Shown here in pieces: positions 10,520-22,005 of a stretch of 64,000 bases of DNA. Location: positions 10,802,551-10,866,550 of the forward strand of contig CM055105.1 of the NCBI GenBank assembly GCA_029204225.1, written 5' to 3'. Source of the DNA: Diphasiastrum complanatum. Lineage: Eukaryota; Streptophyta; Lycopodiopsida; Lycopodiales; Lycopodiaceae. Under the pieces are notes generated by a model that saw nothing but the letters and a program-made list of their open reading frames with translations, did no database searches and was not told where the DNA came from. Position numbers and translations under genes: made by a program. Positions within the stretch are counted from its first letter, which is position 1, and each line of letters opens with the position of its first letter.

Positions 10520-11547
10520 TCACTCGTCGTTGTCGTGACGTCCAGTCTGCATGAACACAAGCAAACAAACTACATTAATATTTAATACTTGATCATGTTA
10601 AATTAAATAAAATTGACGTCAGAATACAAACCACATTAGTATGAATACAAAAACTAGTACTTACATTTGGAGGATGACCCTCGCTCTTTAGTTTGTCGAC
10701 TAATGCGTCGTACGATTTCCTGTAGGCAAATTTGTATTCCTCCTTAGTTGGCAGACGTCCATAGTCCGCCAACTATCCATGCATTCAATTTAAGTTGAAA
10801 TTAATCTAGGGCTATGTTGAAGCAGCTAGTCATAATGCATATTAAAAAATAAAAGCATATGAAATCAAAGATAAACTATAAGAGTAGTGTAAGTTCACTT
10901 ACCATGCTTGCTTGCAATCCCCCCTTTTTGCTCGAGCCCAACCTAGAATTGCCTATCCCATGCATCTTAGCGGCCGCAACATCTTTCTGAATCTTGTATT
11001 TATCTTGTGTCCGTTCATCCACTTTTACAAGGTTCCAATTATTTCTTGAACACCAGGAGGGCTTGGATTGCCCGTCCCTATAAGCTCGTCGTGCCATATC
11101 ACGACGATGCCTAATCCATAAGCTCACATGCTTATGAATTTCCTTCTCCTCGAATTCCTCTGCTTGTTGGAATTCGTCACGAAGGGTACCAATAACCTGT
11201 CATTTATCGGCGGCAGGTTGTTCGGACTTATATTACCTTGAGGACCCATGTCATAATAAGGATTTGTGGATGAATCTTCGGTGGGGGCGGGAGCCGTGCA
11301 CGGCTGCTTGTGAGGGACCACCCTCATCTCGACTAAGCATACTTTGCAGTTGTGTTTTTTGCTCAAGAGTTAACGGTTCATATAAATTTTTAACATAGTC
11401 TCCCGAGCTTTCACCATTGCCTAACCCCGACATGATTACTACATTCATAAACATACAATACATTACAATAAACCCTAATATATTAAAATGAAGTAGAAAA
11501 GAAAATCGATTACAGAACTTTAATGCATATTGGAGTGGGACTTTCAT
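10520..11547 (-). pseudogene. TNPA-like En/Spm plant transposase protein
   Basis: Three exons can be joined with GT-AG borders. The first runs from about 11547 to 10903 and contains HVSLWIRHRRDMARRAYRDG and a PSW segment, typical of the plant Ptta/En/Spm transposase family. The second is 10772-10665 and reads LADYGRLPTKEEYKFAYRKS. The third is 10546-10520 and ends in a stop. The upstream region matches the usual low-complexity linker (MSGLGNGESSGDYV). A frameshift near 11180 breaks exon 1: one frame ends after RRRKFISM, whereas the correct continuation EFQQAEEFEEKEIHKHV is in another frame. Known role: binds the subterminal repeats and assists the tnp2 transposase. The copy is broken. Confidence 0.65.
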
Positions 11548-12130
11548 ACCTATGTTAACAAAAGAAGAGAGATATGCGTGTAGAGCTCAAGCCTGCACCA
11601 AGATGCAAAAGAATCATATAAGCGACAATGTATAAGAATAGTACTATCTAAAAATTAAAACATTAGAAACATACAATAATTTTATGTTATTTGTGTTTTG
11701 TACTTGTGCATATATGCAGTTTATCACAACGAGATGAATTACATTTAGATCAGTCTAGCGATGAAGACACTACTCAAGTTAACAGGGTAAGTAATAAACA
11801 TGCATGTTTTCTTGTTCATAAAAACTTTATTATTATAAGCTAAAATATTGTGCTAAAGTGACATGTACTTGATTTTTGTTTCTCATAGAGAAATTATTTT
11901 CAAAATTAAATATGGTGCACATGCGTCAAGTGTGATGGGCAAAAGATGCGTGAAAGACGCATTGTTGAAAATCATTTGTGGAAGTTTGGACGAAAAGAAG
12001 AAGGTCAATCATCGAATTTGGAAGACGTTGAGGTTTGTTAACTTTATATGATTGTTTTTTATTATAATCTTTGTCAATCTATATATGTCGCTTATGGAAT
12101 TTGTTTCATGTGTGTAGTCAATACACAAAT
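11548..12130. other. CACTA central region between divergent genes
   Basis: AT-rich spacer that would contain the promoters for both CACTA genes. A short plus frame at 11863-12051 is basic but unrecognised and could be a degraded 5' exon of the tnp2 gene. No clear TATA box was assigned. Confidence 0.35.
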
Positions 12131-13382
12131 GCCATTCCACGGAGTTGATCCATCCGTGTTTAGTTACAATCAACGTCAAGTTTTGATAGACATGAGAAAA
12201 CAAAAATGAAACAAATTGAAGAGGCAAACACAATTGGAAAAAAGAGTAATCAACTTGATTCTAATGATTATGATGATGAGGTGCAACACGATGAAGCAAT
12301 GCACAACATGTTTGAATCTTACTTTGAAACAAATGAGAATGATGATATGCATGCATCTTCTAATGAAAACGGAGATCACGAACAATTTGAGATGGATGAA
12401 GACGAGATTCTATTGCGCAAGGAAACAAACACTCCTCTATATCCTGGAGCATTTATTTCCAGACTAGCTACGTCAATTCTTATTCTAAACCTTCAAGCAA
12501 CATACAAATGGAGTGATCGTAGCGTGACATCTTTATTCGGGTACTTAACGCATAATACAATTATTATACTTTATAGCGTATTTACATAAGTTAATTTCTT
12601 TTCTTTTCTAACAACTCACATTGCTCTTTTTTTAGGTTGTTGCATCGAATACTTCCGAAAGAAAATGTGATATCTAAAACCCGAAAAAAAAGCACGAAAG
12701 ATGATGACCGTGTTTGGAATGGATTACGACACAATACATGCATGTCCAGAAGACCATGTTCTATATATAGGTGAGCATTCATAAAAGATTCAATGTCCAA
12801 TGTGTAACGCTTCACGTTTTTGAGATGATGTACAAGGGGATAAAGTGCCACGAAAAGTGTTACGACATTTTCCAATTATCCCACGATTGCAACATTTATT
12901 TCAATGTAAATCTTTGGCACAACATGGATTGGCATGTCAAAAATCGATCTACGAATGATGTGATGCAAGTACCGAGTGATTCACCTGCATGGAAACATAT
13001 TGAAGACCAATGGCCCGAGTTTAAAAACGAACCTCGTAATTTGAGATTTGGCCTTGCTATGGATGGCGTAAATCCTTTTAGCGTTCAAGCGTCAACTTGG
13101 TCCACATGGCCAGTTGTGCTCGTTAATTATAACATACCTCCATGGTTGAGTATTAAAACAGGACACTTGTTATTGGCTTTATTGATTCCAGGAAAGTACA
13201 AGGCCAAGAACCTGGATGTGTATCTTGCACCTTTGGTCGATGAATTGTGCATTCTTTGGAATGGTATTCACGCTTACGATACCTCGAGACCTTTACAACA
13301 ACAAAACTTTGTTGTTCGTGAAATTCTAATGTGGACGATGCATAACTTGTTGGAAGTCGAGTCATTGTTCCGACACGAATGA
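12131..13382 (+). pseudogene. CACTA tnp2 transposase, truncated
   Basis: Catalytic transposase of a CACTA element. After an acidic linker (12206-12420) the family signature TNTPLYPG appears, then a segment ending VTSLF. An intron (donor near 12540, acceptor near 12633) joins in frame to LLHRILPKENVI. Next come DYDTIHACPEDHVLYIGEHS and a Cys-pair, then VPRKVLRHFPIIPRLQHLF. From about 12975 an open frame carries DSPAWKHIEDQWPEF, RNLRFGLAMDGVNPF, ALLIPGK and LDVYLAPLVDELCILW, all core tnp2 blocks. Frameshifts occur at the A-run near 12685 and near 12922, and a stop follows CNASRF near 12813. The protein ends near 13375, lacking the C-terminal half of the family. It is inactive. Confidence 0.85.
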
Positions 13383-13400
13383 TGAGAATCGTGAGAAGAA

Positions 13401-13756
13401 AAATTCACAAAACATTTGCGACTCTCCTTTAAAATTCGGATGGAGTTCATACGTGTTCGCTGGGCACTGCCAGCTGAAACACTCCTACAATCCTCCAGAG
13501 GGTAGTCAGGTACTACTAATCTACGTTCATAAAATTAATATAGCATTCGACTTCATTTCAACCAAGGTGCGGAATTCAAAGGGAACAAAAAAACTCAGAC
13601 ATATTAAAATAAACAGCATAAGCATTCGACATCCAAGATCAGACACAACCAGAAAAATAATCTATATTCATTTTGGCGTGAGAGAAGCACGGCTCTCTCA
13701 TGAGTAGTAGTTTCGCTTTACTAGCGGACAATTGGATGTTCTGATCCTAGATAGAA
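13401..13756. other. Junction DNA, nothing assigned
   Basis: Between the broken CACTA transposase and the copia remnant. The frame at 13453-13707 has no recognisable content. It could hold the decayed 3' end of the copia element. Confidence 0.35.
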
Positions 13757-15634
13757 TTATCTTCTCGCACGCAGGCGGAACTTCTGTTTCGTTCCGATGA
13801 AGGTGGTCTGCATCATCTTCTTCTCAATCAGATCCCTGATCAAGTGATACTTGATCGCAATGTGCTTCGTCTTGGAATGGAACACGGGATCCTTCGTGAG
13901 GTGTATTGCAGAGGTGTTGTCCATCTGCAAGACTAGTGGCTCGTTCCTTGTTTCGCCCAATTTGTCCAGGAATCTCTCAGTGCAATTCACATATTCTGTG
14001 AATTTATCGAGTGCTTCAGATCTATTCTGAATAAAATACACTCTAGCAAACTTGATATAGTCATCAATGAAGGTTATATAATATTTTGAACCTCCTACTG
14101 AGATCACGTTGAATGGACCGCAGATGTCAAAGTGCACTAGCTCCAGAATCTTTGTTGTTCTGTAGGAGTCTTTGAATGGTGTGCATGACATCTTGCCTTT
14201 CAAACATGCATCAAAGGTGGCCGAATTAGTTGCATTCGAGATGCTGACCCCTGTTATTGCTCTATGATGACTTGCCTGGTAGAGTGCCATTGAGTTCATG
14301 TGGCAGAGTCTTCTGTGCCACAGAGCGTCTAGCGAGTCGTCATGAGCCTGATGCACCTAATCTGCAAGTAGGTGTACCTTCAGATGATATAGGTTCTCTT
14401 TCCTTCTGCCTTGAGCAATGAGAGTGCTGGTGCTGGCATCAATCACGTTGCATGCTTCGTTAGAAAATGTCACACGCATCCTTGCATCTACTATTCTTGC
14501 TACAGAGAGCAAGTCTTGCTGCAGAGTTGGCACGAATATAACGTCTTTGAGTCGTTTGTCTCTGTCGTTGGTGTTGAGCCAGAGTGAACCGATATCGTTC
14601 ACTTGATGTCTGGATCCATCTCCAAGAACTATAAATCTTGAGGGATCTGTACTTCTAAAATCAGACATGATTCGGCTTGATGTCACAAAGTGCGAGGTAG
14701 CTCTTGAATCCAGGATCACCTCGCGTGTGTCAGACATTGATGCTGCACACACATCTTCATAGATGTAGGCGGTCGAACAATTTTTGTTCGTTCTTTCTTT
14801 GCCCATCTTCGAGCTCTCGGGCTCCTCGACATAGGAAGAACTATTATCGTTCTTCTGTTTGTTCTGTGCTGATCTGTTTCTTGGGTTCTGGCGGCAATCC
14901 ATGGCTGCATGACCCTTCTTATGGCAATGGATACACTCAATCTTGGGATTGAGCCAGCAGGTATCTACTATATGCCCATCTCTTATGCATCTCGTGCAAA
15001 TCTTCTTGTCAGCATCTTGTCGTTTCGACCTCCCTTTGGTCTTCCAGTTGCCTTTGCTGGTCCCCTCTACTTGTTGGTCACGATCCTGCCTCTGATTCGA
15101 CTCCCTCTTAGGCTTGAACTATTTCTTTGATTTTTCTTTGTTGTCGTAGAGGGCCTGGCTAGAACCATCTTTGTGATCAAGATGCTCTCTGTCCTCGACT
15201 TCCTCTTGAATCTCGACAATCGCCTTTTCAAGGTTCGTGGTAGGATCTTTCACGAGTAGGGTCCGTGTCGTCTGGAAAGATCTGGGTAAGGCTCTCAACA
15301 GATATGTGAGTTGCTTCTCAGCTGATACTGCATTCTCTGCTCCTGAGTTGTGTAGTGATAGAAACAGATCCTTCATCTTTCTCACAAAAGAGGTGAGGTC
15401 TTTTCCATTCCACTGCAGATTCGTCAACTGATCTTCCAACATCATAATCTGACTTCTTGATTTCGTCTGAAATCTTGTGAGTAGTGTAGCCCACATCTCC
15501 TTAGCTTTGGAGAGTGTAGTCAGGTCAAGTGTAAGGCTATCTTTGATGGAAGATGATAGCAAGGCTACTGCCTTGTCATTTTTCTCCCTCCATTCGAGTA
15601 GCTCCTTGCCTGTCACGGTACTCCAGTAAATCAA
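13757..15634 (-). mobile_element. Internally deleted Ty1/copia element
   Basis: The copia polyprotein on minus comes in pieces. Gag is at 15634-15119 (UBN2-type, with AKEMWATLLTRF and LLRALPRSF). Two CCHC knuckles lie at about 15000-14900 (CTRCIRDGHIVDTC and CIHCHKKGHAAMDC). Protease at 14902-14357 has DSRATSHFV in place of the catalytic DSGATSH, and 14356-13757 starts with the GAG-pre-integrase LWHRRLCHM. The integrase then begins (FIDDYIKFARVYF) but joins in frame to an RNase H C-terminus (LQMDNTSAIHLTKDPVFHS), so the integrase catalytic D and E region and the whole reverse transcriptase are missing. The gag N-terminus and LTRs were not found. It is dead. Confidence 0.85.
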
Positions 15635-15688
15635 GCTGTTAGCTATACCATGTCATACTGGATGTGACCCAAAAGTAACTAATATCCT

Positions 15689-16081
15689 TGTGAGGCCCAG
15701 AACACACTAAATGGAGTTTAGACAAGGTATGAGACAGTGTATGCATGTGTAGAGTTATCAATAGCAATTCTATGAATAGTTGGTCCATGCTTAGGACTCT
15801 ATTCTAGGTGAATCTATGTATAGGAAACTTAGGGCTATGCATGGCTATGTGCCCAGATTGCCTTTGGCTCTATATATTGAGGCCAAACTCGTCCTACTCC
15901 TCATTGTGATCGTGGATTCATTGCCAAGGTTTCACTCTACCTTCATGTTTCTTATTCCTTGGCTTGGGGGTGAAGCTTCTAGAGTTGATTGGTTGCTTCT
16001 ACTTGGTTGGGTGGTTGCTCTATAGCGTGTTTTCCATTGTGTTTTGTCTTGTAAGCAGGATCTTAGGGAACTTCCCTTACA
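15689..16081 (+). repeat. LTR of about 393 bp
   Basis: Begins TGTGAGGCCC and ends CCCTTACA, giving TG...CA ends, with a TATA-like CTATATATTG at about 15870-15880 and an initiator-tRNA-Met PBS starting at 16083. This is the structure of a 5' LTR on plus. No matching 3' LTR was found. Confidence 0.6.
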
Positions 16082-16082
16082 G

Positions 16083-16094
16083 TGGTATCAGAGC
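16083..16094 (+). other. Primer-binding site, initiator tRNA-Met
   Basis: TGGTATCAGAGC one base after the LTR end at 16081. The internal region therefore extends to the right on plus. Confidence 0.75.
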
Positions 16095-18950
16095 AAGGCT
16101 TACGAAGATTGGAGAACATGGAGAAGGGCTACCTTTCATCAAAATTTTGGATTGGATCAATGGGAATTCTCTTCCAAGGTGGATATCAAGATTGCAAGTG
16201 GGTGTACTATCTCATTTTCAACTTGCATGTTGCTAAGATCCATTACTCTTGGGATTCTTTGTGGTTTTATGGAAAATTGTCCTTGAAGGCCAATTTGTCA
16301 TGCTTTTTTGGAGCTTTTTCTTGTGTAGATCAAATTTTGGATAAATCTGAAATTTTCAGAAAATGTACTTTCGTTTTAGGATTCATTAATGATGAAATCA
16401 ATGATTCATGCCAGTTCTCTCCAATGATTTATGATTCTAGGCTATGTTTTGGTCAAAATTGCTTGGTTTTTCATGTTTTTTGGCACAAAATAGATAGTAA
16501 GAACCAAAATCCAGCAAGATCAGATCAATTAGATGGTTGTAATTCTGTAAATTGGTTTGCATGTGTTAGAGAAAGAGTTGTATGTCATGAATTTTCACTT
16601 TATTGTGATGAAAAAACTGGAAAATAGCCAAAAATCATCATTTTTGCTTGTTTTTTCATATAGTTGGATAGTAGGTGGCTGTAAAACACCATGTAGAGCT
16701 TGTAAAGAGGTGGACCAAAGCCTTTTGAAGCTTTCTATGAAGTGAGAACCAAGAATTCCAGGAATTGAACTTGTAGGAAGTCAAAAAAAGTTCAAAAAAT
16801 GACCATTTTTAGTGATTTTTGAGGGATGGATCTCTCCAAATCCATAAGGAGATCATTCTGGAATTGATTACAGCATGATTAGCATTCCTTTTTACCTTTT
16901 CAGCAAGCTATCAAACCTGTGAGTTGATGGCCGGTGGCTTATGCACCATCTCCATCAAGTTTGAAGCTATTTTGACTTCTACAAGTCAAGAAATCTTCGT
17001 TCTCAGCCTATACTGCATCTTAGGATCAGTGTGAATGCTTCAAGGAAGTCTAATTGATTGTTTAAGACTGTTGGTAGCATCAATTTTGGACTAGGATGGG
17101 TGTTTTCACGTTTTTGCATGATTTCTTCTTGTGGAAGTGCGCCCTACTATTGTTTTTTTGACACTTTGATCTCGCACATGTGAAGCCTAGGTGGCAGTCT
17201 GATGTGGCAAGCATCTTGTTCACTTGGTCTCCCTCTGTACTAAGCTTTGCAGCACCCAATTTGGCATCTTGTAGCCAAAGTTATGATCATCTGAAGTTTT
17301 GTAGTTTTGTGAGTAAACTTGGCAAAATTTTGAATTATTCTGATTGCGTGCCAGTCATTTCCCTAATTTGTCGTATTGTGCTTGCATGGATTAGTTGCAT
17401 GCTGATTCTTAGAGTGATTCTGACATGCATGAGGGATTTACAATCGATTTGAGTAGTCATACGCATGTGCTCTGATAGTTGGGTCACAAATCTGTGTTAC
17501 TGGTTGACAAATTCTGTAAAACTGAAGTTTACTTGTAAAAAATTTCGTAATGACGTTTGTGACTGATGTAGTGTGCTTTGCATGCCAGTTTGACATTGGG
17601 TTAGTAACATTAGGAATCAGATAGTGTTTCAATTTTTTCGTTTTCGTTTGCCTTTTATACTAACAATATTTTTGTCAGAATTTTCAAATTACGTAAAATA
17701 AAGCAAAATTTGAGTTTTCCAAAAAAAATAAAATTTCGGTCATTTTTTCATTATCTATGGAATCAGTTCAGATTAGTGAATTGATTAAACTGAGTTTATC
17801 AGTCAAAATTGATCACAATGTTTTCACTAAGTCTAAATTATTTTCCGGTGATAGATAAGTTAAAATTGATAGAAGGAACCGCAATGAATTGCCGATACTT
17901 TTTACTGTGCTGTCATTTTTTAACTTTGGAGTTGGAAATTCCCAGATTGAAAGCAAAAATTTGAATTTTGTTTTCTTTTTTGTTGAATTTCAATTTGTTA
18001 AAAATTAAAAATAAGCTAGTTGTCTGATAAGTTTTCTAATCGATGTTGATCGATAGAAATCAGTCAAGTGAACGTTTGTACAAGATACTCGTTAAATCTG
18101 AATTAAGATCGTCAAACAATATGAAATGACCAGATTGGATGAGTGGCAATAGTATTCTTTATCTAATTAGTAAATTTGACAGGATACGGTTCAAGAATTA
18201 TTGAAATCCTATTGGTGGGATTTCCATTCATGTAATTTCATATTCTATGTTTGGATAGGTTTTGTCAATATTAACAGAGTAATGCCAAACTAGTCAATAA
18301 AAAGGAAAAACAGTCCAACTTTATTTAAAAATTTGTAATAATAGGAATTACATAACTGTTTCATTTCCAGTAAAATCCTATGGTGAATTATATTCAAAAG
18401 ATCAGACTAGTATGGTTTCACATACTAGTAAATGATTTTTTTGATATATCATAAAGCCCATGTATAGGACAAAATTGAAATTGTTTCAAACTTTTTCCTA
18501 AAGTAATTAGGTTTTTTAAACATTTACTAATGTCATTACGTCTTCTTGGTGCCTTAGCTGAAATAGATTTTCAGGGAATTGAAAATTCTGAGGGAAGAAG
18601 AGTGGACATCATAGGTAGTAAGTGTGAGTGGGAATTGTATTTCGCAATTAGAATTTTGGTAATCCCTGTAAATAATTGCTTAATATTGGTTATTAATTTC
18701 TTAGATTGAATTCATTCAGTTGAATTTGTAACTGATATCTTTGTAACCATTAAGTTATCCGCAATTTTGGATGTTAATTGTGATGATGGAAGGGGAATCT
18801 GATACATGGATTATATTGGATCTGTTAGTTGACAAAAGCTTGTCCCTAGATTTGATGCATCAGTTGGGTTTCGAAGCTTGCCAATAACCAGAAAGGTTCA
18901 GAGTGTAATAGTGAACCATTTTAATTCTTCTATCTAAGTCATAATATTAG
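16095..18950 (+). other. Long AT-rich retroelement interior, non-coding
   Basis: Nearly 2.9 kb without a convincing reading frame. The open stretches at 16082-16627 and 17180-17452 show no gag or pol motif. Either this is the interior of a non-autonomous element or it has decayed beyond recognition. Around 18780-18890 a broken frame (LLVDKSLSLDLMHQLGF) is faintly like the segment after a gypsy protease site. Confidence 0.4.
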
Positions 18951-19480
18951 ATGTGGGTTTTGGGTATTCATCTGATAGGCATGCCAATCATTCAAATAAA
19001 TGGATTCTCCAATGTTTTGGAAACAAGAGATAAGGAAGTCTTGTGGTTAAAGAGGCTATTGGTGGAGCTACAAGTCATGAAGGACGAGGAGGAGCCAATC
19101 ATCTATTGTGACAACCAATCAAGCCAAGCAATAGCAACCAATACCACATTCCATCAACAACCAAGGAAGTCTTGTGGTTAAAGAGGCTATTGGTGGAGCT
19201 ACAAGTCATGAAGGGCGAGGAGGAGCCAATCATCTATTGTGTTAACCAATTAAGCCAAGAATTAGCAACTAGTACCACATTCCATTTAAGAAGCAAGCAC
19301 ATAAAGATTGCTCACACCACTTTGTGAGGGAAAAGGTTCAAGCAAAGGAGATCAAAATTCAAAATGTATCTTCTTCAGATTGCCTTGCTGATCTACTCAC
19401 GAAAGCCTTGCCAAAGGGCTTATTTATCAAGTTAAGATCAGCCTTAGGTGTTGTAGATAGATGTATTAACCTAAAAATTT
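18951..19480 (+). pseudogene. Ty1/copia RNase H remnant
   Basis: The C-terminal part of a copia polyprotein: EVLWLKRLLVELQVM, PIIYCDNQSSQAIATN, RSKHIKIAH, then SDCLADLLTKALPKGLF, ending before a purine-rich AGGAGG. It is the same family as the complete element at 38006-44000, whose RNase H end reads almost the same. The block is disrupted by a 131-bp tandem duplication and a frameshift near 19318. Upstream reverse transcriptase is absent. Confidence 0.8.
19032..19285 (+). repeat. 131-bp tandem duplication in copia RNase H
   Basis: AAGGAAGTCTTGTGGTTAAA starts at 19032 and again at 19163 (period 131); the copies then run parallel for roughly 120 bases with a few differences. The duplication repeats the conserved D-N-Q-S segment. 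Confidence 0.9.
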
Positions 19481-19485
19481 AGGAG

Positions 19486-21689
19486 GATTGCTGGATTTGA
19501 TATCCATGTGGAACAAAGGAGACCGGCATGCCACTAAGACTCCCCAAGTCACGAATTTGCATTTATCCTTCAGCTTCAGGTTGGGCTCTGCTGCATTGCA
19601 CTGGTGTAAAGGAGGGTGCGTTACTGCTGCGCTGAGGGATCAGCGATCATCCCTTTCTTGGTGCCTCAAGCAACAAGCCATTGGAACGCTGGATATCGGT
19701 GCCCTTCTCACTTCTAGATTGTGCGATCTGTCTCCACAAAAAGGTGTGATTCAGAGGTCCAAAGGTAGTCTCTTTACCCGTAGCAGTTAACACCACAGCT
19801 GCGCGGCCTCAAGACTGAGTGTGGAAATAGCATCCGCCAGAAAATTCTACTGACAGTGGATATGTGTGAAGTATATGTCAGTAGCGATGTTGCATTGCAG
19901 CCAGCGGTTTGTTGTAAATGGATACTTCAAGTGCAACAAGTGCAGCAGTCGCTATGCAGGACAACAGTCCCCTGTAGGTCGCTGCTCCATATGGTAATTG
20001 CTACAGACCAGGGCTCCACAAATGCGATGACACAGGGGGGAGGTAACTTCCCACTTCATGAGGGTTAAGCATTGTAAACTTGATCATTGTTGCAGATGTT
20101 ATTTTCAATCGTTCCCAGAGATTGAAACAGGGATGGCCCACACCATTCCTTCCAATCTGACTTGCGCTCTTATTTCCTCTGATCGTTTCTCAACTGTCCA
20201 TGGTCAACTTATTCAATAGCGATCAATGTCCACGGTCTGACTATTTAGTGATGGTTTCCACTCCACGAACTCTTAGCCACCCCTCCTCCTTATGAACCTT
20301 ATCATTTTGACATCTAAGTTTTGTGTCCAGGTCTCAATACGTTTAGAGACATTCATGAGTATACACCTAGTCTCTCAGAGTTTGGAAAAATGTTTTGTTT
20401 ATCAGACTGAGGGCAGAGCGTAGCGCTCTAATGTATAAATTTATAATTTATTTAAACAGTATTCAAGGCTCTTGAGTAGCAGGTATGAGAGGTAGATGCT
20501 CACTCTCCGATGCAGGCATGGTGATATTCTCTATCCCTCAGGCATAAGAGGTAGATGCATGGCTCCAGGAGGAGCGCAATCCATAGGAGTATTCTAAGTC
20601 AATGATCGATCAACAGAGTATGTGTGCACAACCATGCTCTGTGCGTGGCTACTTCACGTCTCTCTTACTACGTCCGAGAGCATTCTCTTGTATTCCTATC
20701 TCTCAATGGCCTTCTCTCACTCTCACTCCAACAATAGTCCCTCTCTTGACTTCATGTGGGCATTAGTGTCAAGAACACCTTTCCTTTTTCTTGACACCTT
20801 TCCTTTTTGCCCTTTTACATAGGTCACCCAAAGTTTTCCTTTCATAATGGCATCTTTTCATCCTTCAAGGCCTTCATGACATGTGTCCCATTTTGTACAT
20901 GACTTTTTAACTTGGGATTGGACTTGAAGTGGTAGTCCCTTTGTCTTGAAAAGATGTTTTGGGTCACTGGTATTGGGGTACCACTTGTGTGAGTCATTTT
21001 TTTTTTTTGCACTTGTGAGTGACATAAATAGCAAGTATTTTATTTGATTGTCTTTTTTAATTGAGTAGTCTTCTTTGCTACTTGTGATAACCCCTACGTA
21101 GCACTTTTAGGTAGGGTATTTTTGTTAAGTACTTTTTGGCCTCCACTTGTATTTTCCTTTTGCGTGTTTGTGGCCCATGGCTCAAGCCGTCGAGGTGATT
21201 TGTCTATCAGTGCACCGCTTTGACTTGCACCAGGACTTGTCTATAGTTTTGTCACAGTTCCCTTGACCCTGTCCCATAATTTTCGACCATTTGTTGCGAG
21301 TTGATTTTTTTCTTTGCCATTTTTTCCGTGTATCGTTACTGGCGAGCACTCATGACTTGGGGTTTCTTTTAGGCAACCGGTTCCCTGAAAAACACAGTAG
21401 GCAATTTTTTGTATTTATAAAAGTAGCAAAGTACATTGGAAAATTCGCTCGGCCCTGCCGGCTAATATAATTGGGCCAATTCTAAGGCCGTAAACTATTC
21501 TATGGGCCATTTCTACGGCGTCAAAATTTGCTCTAGCCACATTTTGGACGGGCTGGGACCCCTATCTATACAACTGTGTGCCGATTTTACGATTAATAGC
21601 CGGGTTTTACATGCCGAGTTTTATAAAATTGTGAAAATCGTTTTAAACAGAGCCTGATTTTTTGTGCAAAAATATCGGCTAACAATGTT
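19486..21689. other. No recognisable gene
   Basis: Mixed-composition DNA. The frame at 19488-19790 has no domain. Around 20480-20555 the motif ATGAGAGGTAGATGC / ATAAGAGGTAGATGC is present twice. T-runs occur near 20999-21009. Nothing else identified. Confidence 0.45.
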
Positions 21690-21867
21690 CAAATAACATG
21701 ATTTTGGCGTCATTTCGAAGGTCTTGAAGTTTGATGCTTTTTCAATATGAAATATATACTAAAATAAAAGTATCTAGGCCTCTTCCACATGTGTGAAAGG
21801 TTAGATCCAAAACTATGTGCCAAAATACCAAATTTGGCCTAAAACTAGCTAGGAAATGCTGACAATT
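21690..21867 (+). repeat. Dispersed repeat R1, copy 1
   Basis: About 178 bp that recurs in the same orientation at 44202-44380 with a few substitutions, including the palindromic CACATGTGTGAAAGG near 21788. No coding content. It is probably part of a larger interspersed element. Confidence 0.85.
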
Positions 21868-22005
21868 TTCACAGAGACTATTGACTGGGTAAAAATATAT
21901 CCTGAGTTTGTTAAGAAAAAAGATACATTGAACTTAGTGGAAAATCTCTTTGGTCATCTGAATGATTTCGTCAAAAAATTCTAAGAAGAGAAAAAATTCT
22001 GTAAT

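Larger units (their letters stand above)
9637..13400 (+). mobile_element. Truncated CACTA (En/Spm) transposon
   Basis: The left end begins CACTACAACG at 9637, the family's terminal signature, followed by dense GACGTC-type subterminal repeats to about 10070. Two coding regions diverge inside: a TNPA-like gene on minus (10520-11547) and a tnp2 transposase on plus (12131-13382). No right TAGTG end is visible; the transposase breaks off near 13375, before its C-terminal half, and a copia fragment begins at 13757. The element is non-functional because of the truncation and of frameshifts in both genes. Confidence 0.75.

Noticed and set aside
16083-16094. tRNA gene
   Set aside because: TGGTATCAGAGC is complementary to the tRNA 3' end and is a primer-binding site; no cloverleaf is present. 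The same holds for 564, 31537, 43295 and 62527.
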